The position numbers were made by a program, and so were the translations under genes. Shown one piece after another: positions 22,799-36,613 of a stretch of 64,000 nucleotides of DNA. The DNA comes from Bigelowiella natans CCMP2755 (Eukaryota > Cercozoa > Chlorarachniophyceae). Numbering within the stretch: position 1 is the stretch's first letter; every line of letters starts with the position of its first letter. The DNA is taken from NCBI GenBank assembly GCA_000320545.1, contig ADNK01000501.1, forward strand, positions 1 to 64,000, written 5' to 3'. Under the pieces are notes generated by a model. That model was not told the DNA's origin and searched no databases. It was given only the letters and a program-made list of their open reading frames with translations.

Positions 22799-25739
22799 CA
22801 TCGCGCCAATAAGGAGAACGATGCACCGTAGACGAAACGAATCAATGGCATTATTTGCTACTATTCCTCCTCCTCCCCCTCCTCCTCACCTAGTATCCTC
22901 AGAGTTGCTGTTGCTGGAGGCTGGGGCGTCGGTAACTATAAGAGGGGAAGGCAGATGGTGATAATATTGATTATCGAGAAGATATAGTGACGAAAGGGGA
23001 TGTGATAGTGTGAGTTTCAAATAACAGGATATCAGGAAAGTAAAGAGCCATTATTCCCCTCATCCTCCTCATCCTCCTCCTCTTGTCATCTGCTACCACC
23101 TACCTCTGCACATGCCTGTAACCATGCTGTGACATCATTGGGAGATAAAGTAGACTTGCCCACATTGTTGTTACTGCTACCGCCGACTCCTCGTCTTCTT
23201 CCTGCAAGTTCTTCTCTCCCACCCCCCTCTTCTAAATAAAGGAGCTGAGATTCCATCAAGGGAAGAAGACGGCCAAGGGCTAAGATCATAGTAAATATAG
23301 TAGTAGCGGTGGGAAGGAGGAGGAGAAGGAATAAGGCAAAAGAGACAGAATCGAGAAGAGCTGTGGGAGCCATTAATCACTCCTCGTTTTTGGAATTTGA
23401 AATGAAATCAACAGGAAACAATCATTACTACTACTACTACTACGACTACTACTACTATTACTACTACCTTCAGGATGAAGCACCGTGAAAGAGCGCAATA
23501 GCGATACAATTTCTAGAAAGCGCATAGGTAAATTCGGTTAGCATTGTAATGCCATCATCATCATCGTTATCATTATCATCATCACTATCATTATCATCAT
23601 CAAGCGTCTAGAATTCTTGCCAGTACTACTACCACTACTACTCTACACTACTACTTAAAATAATAATAATAATAATAATAATTATAACAATAATGCTGAG
23701 TAAAACAAACAAAATAAACGTGACACATTCTTCTTTCCTTGCTCCCCCCTCCTCCATATGCCCTTGATGCTGCTCTCTTGCTCGATGATACAACCTTTCA
23801 CTTCAAGCAGGTGTATAACTCGTGCCACCAGCGCCTCAGCAGCCTTTGAATAATAGCAATGATAATAAGAATAAGAATAATATATAATTGTAATAATGAA
23901 AACAATACGCATAAGCTATACCCGCTAAAAATGTCAAACGCGTAGCTGGAGACGCAAAAACAACAAAAAACCGACACGAGGCATAATACCTCCTTGAAGT
24001 CTCGGGACGGCTTTAGCTGCAGCCTGTGGTGGTTGGAGAAGAAGAAGAAGAAGAGGAAAAAGAAAAAGAAAAAGAAAAAGAAAGATGATGAAAAGGATAC
24101 TACTACTCACCCCCCCCCCCCCCCCCCACCGTTCTCTATATATATATCTCTCTCTTTTTTAATTTTTTCTCTTCTATATTCAGCAGCGCCCAAGAAGCTC
24201 AAGGAGTACATACCTTGCGAAAGACCACATCGTATTTATTATTGTAGGGAGTGAGAAAAGGAGGATCTTTTCTCGGTAGTTGTCGGGACTATTAGTAGTG
24301 TCAGAGGGCGAAGAAAAGGAAGAAGAATGCTCTTGCTGCTGCTGCTGCTGCTGCTCTCGCTGTTTGTTGTCACCATCCAGCTGCAGTAGGAGTTGGATGA
24401 GTGTCAGCTGCTCGATGCGGGATTGCAGGCCAAGGTGACGTGATATAATACTGGTGGTAGTTGAAGATCTTGGAGAGAGGATTACGGAAAGGCCATGAAT
24501 CAGCATTGATGTCTCCTTAGGGTTGAGAGACCACGATACAGACGATGATGACGATGATGACGATGATGATGGTGATGATGATAATGATGATGATGCTGTT
24601 GTTGTTGTTGATGATGATGATGATGATGACGGTGGTGATGACGATGATGAAGATGAGGCTAACGGAGAACAGCTGCTATCGTCAGCCGCTAACACACCCA
24701 TCAGACGCTCTGCTAGGCACTCGTAATGGCGGCTGGAAAGCACATCTGAAGCCCGTTGTTTGTTGGTATGATTATGAGGATGATGATGATCGTAGCGATG
24801 TTCATCATTGCTTCTTTTTTCGGAAAGAAGAGGTTGAGGGCGTCGTAGAATAGAGGGAGGCGTGTCGTCATCAGACGGTGACATTGGATGATGAGGATGT
24901 TGTTGCTGTTGTTGGTCTTGTTGTGGGTATGGAGAGGAGGTGTCGGAAGGGGATTTCCGTGATAATGACGAAGAAGACGATGACGTTGAAGGGGAGGAGG
25001 AGGAGGAGGAGGAGGGCAGGAGGGATGAAGAGCTACTATTACTACTGCTATTATGATTGTAGTTGCTGTTGTTATTCGTATCTGAGGGGGGGGGGGAAGA
25101 GGATTCTCCTGCTGCTGCTGCAGCTCTATTAACCACAGCTGCCTGTTGCTTCAGACGTGCCAAAGACGAGATACCGATCATCACCTACGAAGGAGAACAA
25201 ATCGACGGTTGAACATGGGAAGGGCCGAGAGAATTAAAAGGGGGGGGGGGAAGGGTATTTACATATGCATAATGCCTCATCGCTGTACGCAAAAGTGACG
25301 ACAACACATCAACTGCACACATAGGGACAGGAGCCATTCCAGCACAGCCAATCAACCTGTTTTGGTGTAAACTTCGGTGCGAGAGCATACATCCGATTGA
25401 AGACGGCTGCTAGCACCTCGGGGGGAGGGGGGGGATGACTTGCTGAGCGGTGGCTCATACTAGCAAGCCCCCATGATACTGTAGTTACGCCTTTGGTTTC
25501 CAGCTGACAAAAGAGAAGAAGAGGAGGAGGAGGAGGAGGAGGAGGAGGAGGAGGAGAGAGGAAGAAAACGAGATATTACGGGATGATGGTGCGTACACGG
25601 GTCATCATCGTGTCTTCTCAAGCGACATCAGTACTCCAAACACGTAAGATATAGCAGCAGTATATATGAATCTATATTATGACCTCATTGGCCCGTTGAT
25701 GAAGGGTTGAGTAGAGAGCTTGAGCCGCGGATTCTGGAT

Positions 25740-25773
<34 letters not shown>

Positions 25774-26505
25774 GGATGGTAAGTAACAACGATAGCAATA
25801 GACGCATCTGTATGTGTTGCTGGGTATTCATACTTCGTCGCGTCGACCTTGTGATGACCATCATACTCAACGACATCATCAACGTCAACAACAACTGTAA
25901 GCTACTACGATCATTGCCACCACCAGAGAGCGTGTGCTGTCTTCCCCATCTCGATAGGGCCCACACGATATTGCTCATCTCCTGGAAAAAATCAACATCT
26001 TGTCAAGAGAGAATCTACCGAAGGATCTCCCCATATCACATAGATCCCCACCCAGTTTTGAGTCAAGAATTTATAACGTTTAACCTGGGGATTGGACGAT
26101 GAAAGGTGCGATGTTAAGACGCTATCCATTAACATCGGCGAGCTCCCGAAAACGGCCTGCATTTTTGAATTTCTTGTCACGATGTGTGTTATCAGACAGC
26201 TTACTCTGCGCGCGGAGTTACAAAGACAATGCCCAAAATACACAGCAGCAGCAGCACACGCACTGTGATTGTCACCTTCGGAAAATAGGTCATTCTGCCA
26301 TAAGCTAGCATAACATTGGAGATTTCTGTGCAATGAGAACACACAAATGGGGAGGGAGGGAGGGAGGGAGGGAGGGAGGGAGAGAGAAAGAAAGAGAAGG
26401 GGAAGGAGGGAAGTGAGTATGTAGATCATAAATAACAAACAACACGATACAACGTTGTTTCGGTAGTCGTGCTAAGATTAATAGTATCGACGCCTTCAAC
26501 TACTT

Positions 26506-26537
<32 letters not shown>

Positions 26538-26781
26538 TACTTTCATTTCATCCTCTTTACCTTGGGATTTGAATTCGGGTAGCAGCTGTGCCACGCGCCG
26601 ATCCAATGCCTGCAAGTGTTGTTTCCCAAATCATCATTATCATCATCGTCAATATTATTATCAACAATATCATAATCATGGGTGAATGTATGGATGTTGC
26701 TTCTCGGTATTCAATTATGAACAAGCGCGAGAATAGAATTGGCTACTATTTCTCGCTGATGACACCATGTTTTATTTTATA

Positions 26782-26820
<39 letters not shown>

Positions 26821-27995
26821 TTCATTTTCATTCTCATTTCTTCTTCCTCTTCTTCTTCATCATAATTTCTCTCTGTCTCACCTTTAGTAGATTTGGCCCC
26901 GGACTCATCAAGAACGATGTTAATGATGACGACGACGACGAAGTAGGAGCAGTAGATAATATGGATATTCCCCACAGAGAGTTAGAGATCTGCAGATTAT
27001 ATAATATACATTAAGCAACATACCACGCACAGCACATATTATTTTTATACACTATTCGCCGTCTGTCTGTCTGTCTGTCTTAAGCATGGACAAAAAGCAT
27101 TCGTTTAATATTGTTCTTCTCTTGGAGAAGCTACTTCTCTTTCCTGTTGGTCATGATTATTATATTTATGCATCATCTACTACTATTTATTACCATTTGA
27201 GGTCCCATCTGGCTAGCTCCTTGTGCGGTCTATTGAGCAGTAGGTAGTAGCAGCATCACCACCAATCAACACCATTGCCATATCATCATTATCACCACCA
27301 TCATCGGCCATTGGTTATTCAGCACAATATTCTCCCCCCCCCCCTCCTCCCCCCACACAAAGATAAAGAGAGAGAGAGAGAGAAAGAGAGAGATTCTATC
27401 ATTTGCCGTTACCGCATCTAGTACCCATGCAAGCAGGCTGTTCGCTAGCTGGGGGGACGGCTGGACTCTGAGCTTTGCATAGGCCCTAGAAGCATAATCA
27501 TAACAACGACGACGAAGAAGAAGAAGAAGAAGAAGAAGAAGAACATAATGATTATGATTTAATGATGATGGTGATGGTGATAATGATGACAAAAGCTAGT
27601 GAATGCTTTGTCACTCTCTCCTCTTCTTACCAGATTATATTGGAGAGAAACAACGCATCTGGGTTGTTGTTCTTTATCCTCATTTCTCCTTTGCTCTGGA
27701 GCTGGCGCTGATTGTTGTTCTTGTTGTCGGCAGCAGCACGCGAACGAGGAGAAGAAGATGAGAGGACAACATGCTCATTTTCGAACGACATTGAAGATAT
27801 GATGTATCCCTCGATTGCACTAATCGTTGAGGCGCTGAGGAATGATATTCAAATCAGCAAAATGTCGGAGGGAGGAGAGAATGCATACACGTGAGAAGCT
27901 ATGTGTGCTGCCTGCTACTTGTCCTCTCCCCATGTTTCCACAGCATAAAAATGCCCTCTCCAACATAACCATGACCAATAATCATCATCTCGTTG

Positions 27996-28030
<35 letters not shown>

Positions 28031-30544
28031 GGCAGCAGAGGCAGCATCAACACGTACAAGAGACCTTCTTGAATGGGATCAAACTCACTATAAACTCTAT
28101 TATAATCATCACCTAGGCCTCCATCGCAGAGATGCCATACCCCATAGCGTGTTGGATATTTCCTGGGGATGTCGAATCACGGAGGGGGGGATAGAGCCAT
28201 GCTGCTGTCGCCGCCTCTCAGTATGATTGATATCATTCGGACCCGAGTTTCTGTTTCCTCCTACTGCTGCTAGCAACACTAGCTCTCTCACTTTTTCTTC
28301 TATGGCTGCTATTGTTTCTCGCCATTTTGAAGAGGCATTTTGCTGCTCCCCATGAAGTCCAACGTCACTACTGTCGTTATAGTGGCCAACACCATCGTCT
28401 CCCCTTCTTCTTGTCATCGTCGTTATCCTCGCCAAAGCCCATAGGGCGTTTGACAGGGATTGCAGCCGCAAGGGCCTCCTACCCACTTCTGACGGCAAAC
28501 CGCAGCAGCATGAACATGAAGTGGAGGAGTGGGAGAAACGGACAACAAAGAAACGAACGCGATGGATCAAAATGTACACACGAATGGACATGTTAAAAGG
28601 GGACGCGTTAGTAGCGTGTTTACATGTACCGTGGTATATCACGTAACTAGAAGGTAAGAATAGTAATATTAATAATAATAATAATTATAATAATAATAGT
28701 AAGAATATCAACACTGCAACCTGCTTTAGGCTCTTCTTGCATGCTGCTGCTGCCTCCTGGCGCCGTTCTTGTTGCGACTGTCTTCATCATCGTCGTTGTC
28801 GTGGTACTTACGAGCTGCTGTGCAAGATAAAGCAACACGCTTTGGGGCGCCTGACAGTAGTATATGTTTAAAGAAGAAGAAGATGATGAAGAAGAGGGAG
28901 AAGAAGGAAAACCGAGACGTGAGCTTGACGATAAAACAAGGGGAGTCTCATAATTAGAGCATAATTATACACTTAAAAAGGTTAAGATCAAAGTGAGATA
29001 ATGAGTTGTCATTATTTTTTGTCATCATCATGGTAATTATAATAGCCGTCGTCACCCTACCCTAATGTCGAGAGAGGCGAGGGAATGCAAAATGTTGGCG
29101 ACGTGCTGCGGCTCAATATCCTTCAAATCTGCAAGATTTAAGAACAATCACAAATGATGCTTCAGAAAGTCACAAGAAAAAATGATCAGATTGCGAAGAA
29201 AACGCCGTTGATCGCAACAAAGTAAGTTGAAAGCATGGCTGCAGTACTATCATTATAGTCATGATGTTGGTGTTGTCTTGTACATTCATCGATTTCTAGA
29301 TTTGGGAAAGGACAACTACCAAGGATACGCCTGTACGCTGCCTCTAAATAGAGTCGACCCGGTACTCTGTGGAGAGAGGGGCAGGTGAAAGGGAAGAGGG
29401 GGGGGGGGGGGTAGGGAGAAGAATGCAACATTTGCTGAATCTCTCATATAAGACAGACCGGGATATCATCATGCATGTTGATTCATATGCGCAGGTTTGG
29501 TTGACGACATTGCATTGGTTAAAATATTATCAGCTACACACAATATCATCATCACACACAGATCTTCCTCTCCTGCCTCGCTTTACCTTGATAGCTTAGC
29601 AAACGCCCACAGAGAGTTGGAGATACTCTGTGACTCAAACTCACCCATCTGAGAGAATGATGAGAAAGAGAGGATAGATTAGAGGGGGGGGCGGGGGATG
29701 GATGGGGGAGATAACGCAGGTTAGCATGAAGCTGGAACAATCACACGTTGCTTATCTGCTATACTTTTGATGATATAAATTGCAACACTACTACTACGAG
29801 TATTGACCATGTCGGCGGAGAGGGTTTCCAGGTCATCAAGCAAGGACGATGACGACGATGATAAAGAAGAAGGTAAGGATATTCCTCCCCCGTCTTGAGC
29901 TCTCAGCTTAGCCATGGCCCAGAGAATATTGGAAAGATGCTGGGGTTTTATTTGTGGGGTCTTGATCTCACCGTCACAGCCGCTGTCACCATCAGGATTT
30001 ACCTGACTATTGCTCCTATCCGTATTTGACAGTCTGAGCCCTTCCTTTCCCACGACGATTTCTTCACCTTCTCTTCCTTTCCCCCCACCTCCTCCTTCTC
30101 CTCTAATTACACGCGAGATGCGTGCATTTAGCCTGTATAGGAACTCGCTTCGATAAGAGCACCTACGGGTTAGGAGACGACGGTGGTGTCATTGGCCACA
30201 ATATGAAATGGTATGGAGGGGGGCAGGACAAGAAGCACCGATGTATGTATGTGTGTATGTGTGTGTGCGTGTACAATGCCGTAATGTATTTGATTGTCAT
30301 TAGTACATCTACCCGATACGCGCTAGGGAGTAATACGTATTTGCTAGACCCTGCGGAGGGGGACAACGAGAACGTGGTTGGCACAGAAAAGAGAGAAAAA
30401 AAAAATAGATGAGGAGGGCGGGGAGATAATGAAAAGGGGGGAGAAGAAAAGAAGAAATATAACTTAATCTATAACTATAAATGGCTTTGAATCGGTAACA
30501 AATCAGTGCCGCAACGGGCGATAAAGACCAGTTACAAAGACCAG

Positions 30545-30586
<42 letters not shown>

Positions 30587-32148
30587 ATACAAACACACAT
30601 TGCCAAAGTTACAAAGAAAGAGGTGAATTTTCACGACCACCTGTATCTCTATCGAAGGTATATTATCTTCAATATGTTTGCAGATCCACGCTATTGTCTC
30701 CCTCCCATCTCCTCTCCGCCTTACAAGCTGGGGCTGAAAGCAAGGGGGGACAGCATGATCATTCGCTACAGCTCTTGTCATAGATACACCACCGATAATG
30801 ACGATAAAGAAAGAATTTTTTACTAGCTGCTACTCCTACCTCGATCTTGCCTATTCTGTGCAAGACAGTGACCCAGTTTACAGCTAATCAAGTAGGGATG
30901 GAGAGAGGATAATAACAACACCATTTATGTTTAAGACAGCAAAACTCACAAACGCACGAGCACGCATGCATGCAAGCACACAATAAATACTGCAAAGTGC
31001 CTCATCATCATGAATGTAACGTAGGACACTGCTACTGTATCTCACTGTTCATTAACAAACCGGTAAGCTTGTCTTCATTATCTTTGGCGAATGCGAGAAG
31101 ACGTTCCACATCTCTGAATACACGTCGTTATAGACCATGGAAAAAAACCAACGCAACGTTAAGAGAGTTAAAGATGACAGTACGTGATGACTGACTGATG
31201 CATGGTCCCTTTCTCTTCACTCCAAAAAGACATTATTTCCTTTTCACTCAAAAGGTAGCTACTACCATCACCACGGAGTCCTTGCTCGCTAATAATACCT
31301 TGCGTTGGCGATGAACTGGTTGATGCATCTGGGGTTTGGAAAGAATATCTTCCGCCGCCTCCTTTGTCAGTATATTCATCATGTGTGAGTGTGTGCATGC
31401 GTGTATAATGTCTTTGTGATTGAGTTTGTGTGTGTGTGTGTGTATCTCTCGGTTTTTGACAGAATCCAGGAATGGGGGGCAACGCTGTCGACGGCAGCAC
31501 TATCCATGATGGAGCCCCCCTCATAACGTTATTTAAAAGATACTACTTCCGTCTCTCCTCTTTTATTTCACAAATTTGCTAGTCCTCATACAACAACAAA
31601 CAAGCAAACAACTCCTTCAACAACTGGCAATCACTCCTCCCACCTGTACGAGCTCTGGGGGGAGGAAGAGGAGGGCGAAGTTTTCCGTGGTGTGCCACTG
31701 TATTCTACTTCCTCACGTCCTTGTCCCCTTCTCTTTCCTACTGGTGTCGTTTTTTGCTGTGGTGACAACGATCGTTGCTGCATCTGCTGGTCCTGCTGCC
31801 GTGAACTTGTGAGGGAGACTTCAGAAGCAGCAGCAGCAGCATCACCAGGCGGCATCATGGCAGAAGAAGTTTCCTCTACTTGACAACTGACGCGTAATTT
31901 CGCTCGCATATTACCAGTTGGAGAACAAGGATGCTTACTCTAAAATATGACACAGTATAAATGAACGAAGAACACAGCAACTCTTTCCGCCTAACAATCG
32001 GTGATATAACGTGTGTCATACAACACGGCACCTGTTGTTGTTGCCTCCTCGTTAATGCTACGACTTCGTACATAGGAGTTGCTACGGTGGGATGTAAACA
32101 TCCTAATGCAACATCACAGCGCCGCCCCCACCAACGCCGCTGCTGCAT
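21804..32148 (-). CDS. OPR/RAP-like helical-repeat protein (organellar RNA metabolism likely)
   Basis: The gene encodes repeated helical motifs of the form (L/I)SN.LWA.A.L: QHLSNILWAMAKL (about 29900), SISNSLWAFAKL (29600), PQHVANILHSLASL (29080), LQSLSNALWALARI (28440), EISNTLWGMASL (28120), MSNIVWALSRW (25960), TIINTMWSFAR (24215) and GLANTYYSLARI (30320). In OPR and RAP/FASTK families such repeats bind organellar RNA. The proposed start is the ATG at 32148 (MQQRRWWGRRCDVALG, basic and organelle-targeting-like). It joins in phase to the exon at about 31665-31935. The 3' exons are phase-consistent: about 22592-22745, 22105-22208, 21957-22011 and 21804-21869, ending ELWMME. The 24213-25184 exon has long Ser, Gln and Asn tracts. 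A gene over 10 kb is unusual here, and a split into two genes cannot be excluded because not all exons were resolved. Confidence 0.65.
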
Positions 32149-34488
32149 AGAGAGGAGTACGTGATGACGAGTGTCGTGCTGATACCGACACCGTTGCTTC
32201 GTAGATGATGCCCGGACGTCTATTTATAATTTTATTTAAACAAATATTATTTGTATGAAAAAGGGAGGATCAACGACGCTATCGTACCTGAAAGAAGCGC
32301 TAGGACTACAGCGGGTAGCATCCTCCTGGACAACAACGAAAAATCACAGCTTGAGTGTGGTGTGTGTGTGTGTGTGTGTGTTTGGGAGAGGGAAGATGGA
32401 TTTGTAATGGCGTGCACGGTGGAATTTTGTTGCGCAAATAATGTGGGTTCTCAAACCAGTGCATGGATTGGCGGGATGATTGCTTATGCATCATTTACGC
32501 CAATTGGAGCGCTTCACGTCCGAACCACCGCTCAAATGTGTGTTTCAAGGCCCATCTTGATCAAAACTGGGAAGAATTTGAGTTTTCTATCCCAACTGAG
32601 ATAATAAATCACAATAGTTGTGACATACTAATTACTGTAACACAGTCGAACGAATAGGAGAAATAAAATTTATTAAATTTCTTGACCGTTCAGCACGCAC
32701 GCAGGCAGGCAGGCAGGCAGGCAGAGTGTTCAAATAACATAATCTAGGGGATGATACTATAAATTCGAATCGAAAACATTCACAATATAACTGCAACAAC
32801 AAATTACACGACAGAAATGACGATGGAGCATGCAAGCGCCTCAACATCACAATTAATCTCTTTTCTGTCGCTTCTATTTCCATCACAGTATCTTCGTTAT
32901 CAACCAAATAGGCTATCCATTGTCAGTAAAACAATTATCTCTTTGCAATGGATTAACATGCAATTCAACTTCGGCCCACCTCAAAAGGATTTAATGTTGT
33001 CGATCTGCCGACGGTGGGGGGTGGGGTCCAAAGATAGGGTAGGCGGTTTTTATAATGAGCGACAACATTCGAAGGATCATGAAAATAGAAAATGGCATGA
33101 ATTGTTGTCCAACACCCATGCTTTTACGGAAGAATTTGCAAAGTAAAAGAGTGTGGTGCAAATCTTCCCAATATTTTTTCGGATTATACAAAATTTTTCA
33201 GCTTTTCACTTGCGACCAACAGTTCCCTTGTCGCAATCGACGATTTCAAATCACCCTTGCAGTTGCAGAGCAAATAGGGATTCATTAATTGTCCTAGATT
33301 TTGTGCCTGCGACATATATTTGCATTGTCGTAGGATTACATTTTGATGGAGATGCTCCTGTGCATACTCCAATCAAAGGTCTGTGATCAACGCACTTTAC
33401 TGGCAGCCCAGGCGCTTAAAAAGGCTACTTAGTACGGCTAAGCTGGGTTTCAGCCAATGGAATATGTTTTCATACATATGATGCCCTAATGGGAAAGAAG
33501 AATTGGATAGACCGAGAAGAACACGGTGGCCGCAACAAATCTAGGCCAAGCTGAAAGAAGCCATGCATCAGGATGGAAAACATTTAGAAAGACTTTATAC
33601 AATAAATTACGATCCATACAGATATAAATGAACTTATAAAGGATTTACTGAATGGCCTGTACATTTAATGACCATTAGGTGTGTGTGGCAAAATGTGAGC
33701 CATACGTGTGTAAATTACTGAATGCCAAAACTAGACAAAAATAACATGGTAGCGTAGTTCGTGGAACTGTGTGTACAGAAGACACATGCAAGAGTAGCAA
33801 GGCAAATAGGTTCAAAATATGCCTCCTCTTGATATATTCCTCTTTTCTATTACCTCCTCCTCAATAATTGCCTCCTAACGACCTGTCTCAATAAATGTAT
33901 AAGGGTAGAAACATATGCATGAAGAAACGAATGACGATGAACGTTCTGTTTTTTATGTCTATTGTCTAGATTGTGCTCTGCCTACATCTATGTAGACCTT
34001 CGCTCCCTTTTACGCAATGTATGGTGCACAAAGTCTGTTGCACAGCATTGCACAGCTACATTGGGATGACCATTGCAAAAATGTAATAATTGTTATTTTA
34101 TCACATCCATCTTATAAATCTGTCTGTGTTTGCAGTGTGCATAAATGCAAGACATCGCAGACATGCCTAGATGCGTGCGTACATCTCTAGATCTAGCTAG
34201 CAAGTTAGCTCAGACATGCGTCATTCAGGCAGGCACAAATGACAATGTTGCAAAATGCATCTCTAGATCTGCGCATTCTAGCAGGGCTAAAAACATCAAT
34301 GCTGGTCGTTGTCTTGCATTGCAATGCCATCCTCAACTTCATTTGCTTTCACATGCTTTCAACGCACTCACCAAAATGCACATGAACATGATCAAGGTCG
34401 TTCGAACAGCGAGATGTGCTTTGTTGATTGATCAATTTAGTTGCATTCATCATCATCTTCATCTTCTTGATCATCATCGTCTTCAAAA
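32149..34488. other. Intergenic spacer, no recognised gene
   Basis: This 2.3 kb lies between the 5' end of the OPR-like gene and the 3' end of the ubiquitin array. A GT microsatellite lies near 32358-32380 and a (GCAG)n-type run near 32697-32722. Open frames of about 60-117 codons (for example 32251-32604 + and 32817-33146 +) have no recognisable domain and I do not call them genes. The part next to the ubiquitin 3' end (34020-34450) is an island with CTAGATCTAGCTAGC words and one hairpin-family copy. Confidence 0.5.
34035..34130 (+). repeat. Dispersed hairpin-type repeat, distant copy
   Basis: This copy contains TTGCACAGCTACATTGGGAT, GACCATTG, an AT-rich stretch and TTTTATCACATCCATCT, in the same order as the copies at 20.7-21.6 kb. 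It therefore shows that the family is dispersed and is not just one local array. Confidence 0.65.
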
Positions 34489-35232
34489 TCATCTTCTAAA
34501 CCCAATCATTTGCATTTCTCCAGACCCACCACGTAGTCGCAGAACGAGATGCAATGTGTTCTCCTTCTCAACTCCGTAGTCACTAAGAGCCCGACCATCT
34601 TGCAGCTCCTTACCAGCAAACACAAGTCGCTGCTGATCAGGAGGTATGCCCTCTTTGTCTTGTATCTTCTGCTTCACCGTGTTGATGGTGTCGCCTGCTT
34701 TCACATCTAGAGTGATGGTCCGTCCAACCAGCGTCTTTACGAATATTTGCATTTCTCCAGACCCACCACGTAGTCGCAGAACGAGATGCAATGTGTTCTC
34801 CTTCTCAACTCCGTAGTCACTAAGAGCCCGACCATCTTGCAGCTCCTTACCAGCAAACACAAGTCGCTGCTGATCAGGAGGTATGCCCTCTTTGTCTTGT
34901 ATCTTCTGCTTCACCGTGTTGATGGTGTCGCCTGCTTTCACATCTAGAGTGATGGTCCGTCCAACCAGCGTCTTTACGAATATTTGCATTTCTCCAGACC
35001 CACCACGTAGTCGCAGAACGAGATGCAATGTGTTCTCCTTCTCAACTCCGTAGTCACTAAGAGCCCGACCATCTTGCAGCTCCTTACCAGCAAACACAAG
35101 TCGCTGCTGATCAGGAGGTATGCCCTCTTTGTCTTGTATCTTCTGCTTCACCGTGTTGATGGTGTCGCCTGCTTTCACATCTAGAGTGATGGTCCGTCCA
35201 ACCAGCGTCTTTACGAAAATCTGCATCGACAT
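34489..35232 (-). CDS. Divergent tri-ubiquitin with SGE spacers and truncated fourth unit
   Basis: Three ubiquitin units lie head to tail (34990-35226, 34753-34989, 34516-34752), each 79 codons: 76 ubiquitin residues ending LRLRGG plus a Ser-Gly-Glu spacer before the next Met. The units look identical at the DNA level apart from a few bases at the very start of the first. Compared with near-invariant ubiquitin they carry many changes, including V9, R11 in place of Lys11, D16, K18, Q28, V44, E49, A55, G60, V61, E62 and N65. Lys6, 27, 29, 33, 48 and 63 remain. The fourth unit stops after Met-Gln and ends in MIGFRR. The chosen start is MSMQIF at 35232; an in-frame basic extension back to 35367 could be translated but looks like leader sequence. 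Confidence 0.85.
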   Translation of the reverse strand: MSMQIFVKTLVGRTITLDVKAGDTINTVKQKIQDKEGIPPDQQRLVFAGKELQDGRALSDYGVEKENTLHLVLRLRGGSGEMQIFVKTLVGRTITLDVKAGDTINTVKQKIQDKEGIPPDQQRLVFAGKELQDGRALSDYGVEKENTLHLVLRLRGGSGEMQIFVKTLVGRTITLDVKAGDTINTVKQKIQDKEGIPPDQQRLVFAGKELQDGRALSDYGVEKENTLHLVLRLRGGSGEMQMIGFRR

Positions 35233-36556
35233 TGTTTCCAGCTTTCTTTTCCTTCTTTCTTTGTTTTCTTTGTTTCCTTTGTTTGTTCTATTGAGTTGTG
35301 GAGCCTGTTTCCTTTTATTGTCCTGTTTGCTCGCCGCCGCTGTAGTCTTGAGTTCGGCCAAAGCCAATCAGATCTCTCCCTCTCCTGTCGGCTGGCTTTC
35401 CAGATAGAAAGATCCACGATTCTTCGTAACGGGTAAACACAAACGATTTGTCGTTGTGCGACAATGATTATTCCTTGTCGCTAATACGACTATTTTGATC
35501 CCATTTTCCCTTTCATACGTACGACACAGAATCACCTCTGCATCAGAAACGGATTGCCCTTGCCTCCAGCGTCACATTCTCCCTGCCAATCACCATCGCG
35601 CATTTGTCCCAAGGTGAATTGATGTCTGCGACAAGAATTGGAGGAAAACATTGTCGTAGGCTGAAAATTGCACATCGCCGACTACCATTCGAATGGATTA
35701 TTTCAAATCTTCAACTGACAGACGGCACGGGCAGAACTGAGGGGAGCTGCGTCCCATTTCCGATACAATGTCAATGCTCATTTCTGCTCTGTGTGTGATG
35801 CTTCCGCCCCCGCACAGAGCGGCCCCATTCTCTGGTAGCCGAACTTGTGTGCAACAGTAAATTGGGGCGAAGTCTTGCATAATGTTGATCGCTTTCTGTA
35901 GGTAATAGGAGGCCTAGCTACGGCTTTTGCACCAACCTCACGGGAACCGAGTAGAAACAACATTAATAACAAAGTCGTGTGGCCGTTGGAAAAAAACGCA
36001 AGGCTACAATGGTCTAGATGGAATGGTGATCGCGCCTCGGCGATACCGCGGCGCAGCAGGTGCCTGTTTCAGAAAGCATACGGATCATATTACGGAAATA
36101 GATCTTTCACGTCAATTTACCAATCGCAGAGATATATTCACAACCGCACTCGAACACACGCCATGCAATATGTGCCCCACTCCCTAAGCAGGCTCAGCCT
36201 TGTTCGGAGTGCAATTCGGGCAAACCAGCCAGAAGATATGTAAAAATCTTAAAACACCAAAACTAGGAAGAACCAAAATAATGCGCAATTTACATAGTAG
36301 TGAAACGAACCAAGTACAAAACTGAGTCTTTGTACGCGAGGACTGCTACATTAGAATGCCTTTATAATGCGCCGTGCTGCTAAGTGGTTTCGGATATCAC
36401 CTGGATTTTATGGCTCAATAGCTCTACTTGCCTACAGCTTATACACACAGCAGCCAACCACACATACTATTCAATAATCTTCAGATACATACTCATCCGT
36501 GGTCTCGGTAAGAAGGGAAAATAAACGCATATGACGCACACATATATACATATACG

Positions 36557-36613
<57 letters not shown>

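Noticed and set aside
24523-24853. + strand frames of poly-Asp and poly-Met in the OPR-like gene
   Set aside because: They are products of (GAT)n repeats read on the wrong strand, opposite the Ser-rich exon.
26345-26385. Regular GGGA repeats considered as a CRISPR-like or structured array
   Set aside because: Simple microsatellite with no spacers; intron of a eukaryotic gene.
32251-33146. Two + strand frames of 117 and 109 codons between the OPR-like and ubiquitin genes
   Set aside because: The first is partly a Cys-Val run from a GT microsatellite; neither shows a domain, homology or splice context.
35233-35367. N-terminal extension of the ubiquitin protein ([14 protein letters not shown]...)
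   Set aside because: It is open in frame but Lys/Asn/Gln-rich, and the MSMQIF start is simpler; it is probably 5' leader. Left as a note only.
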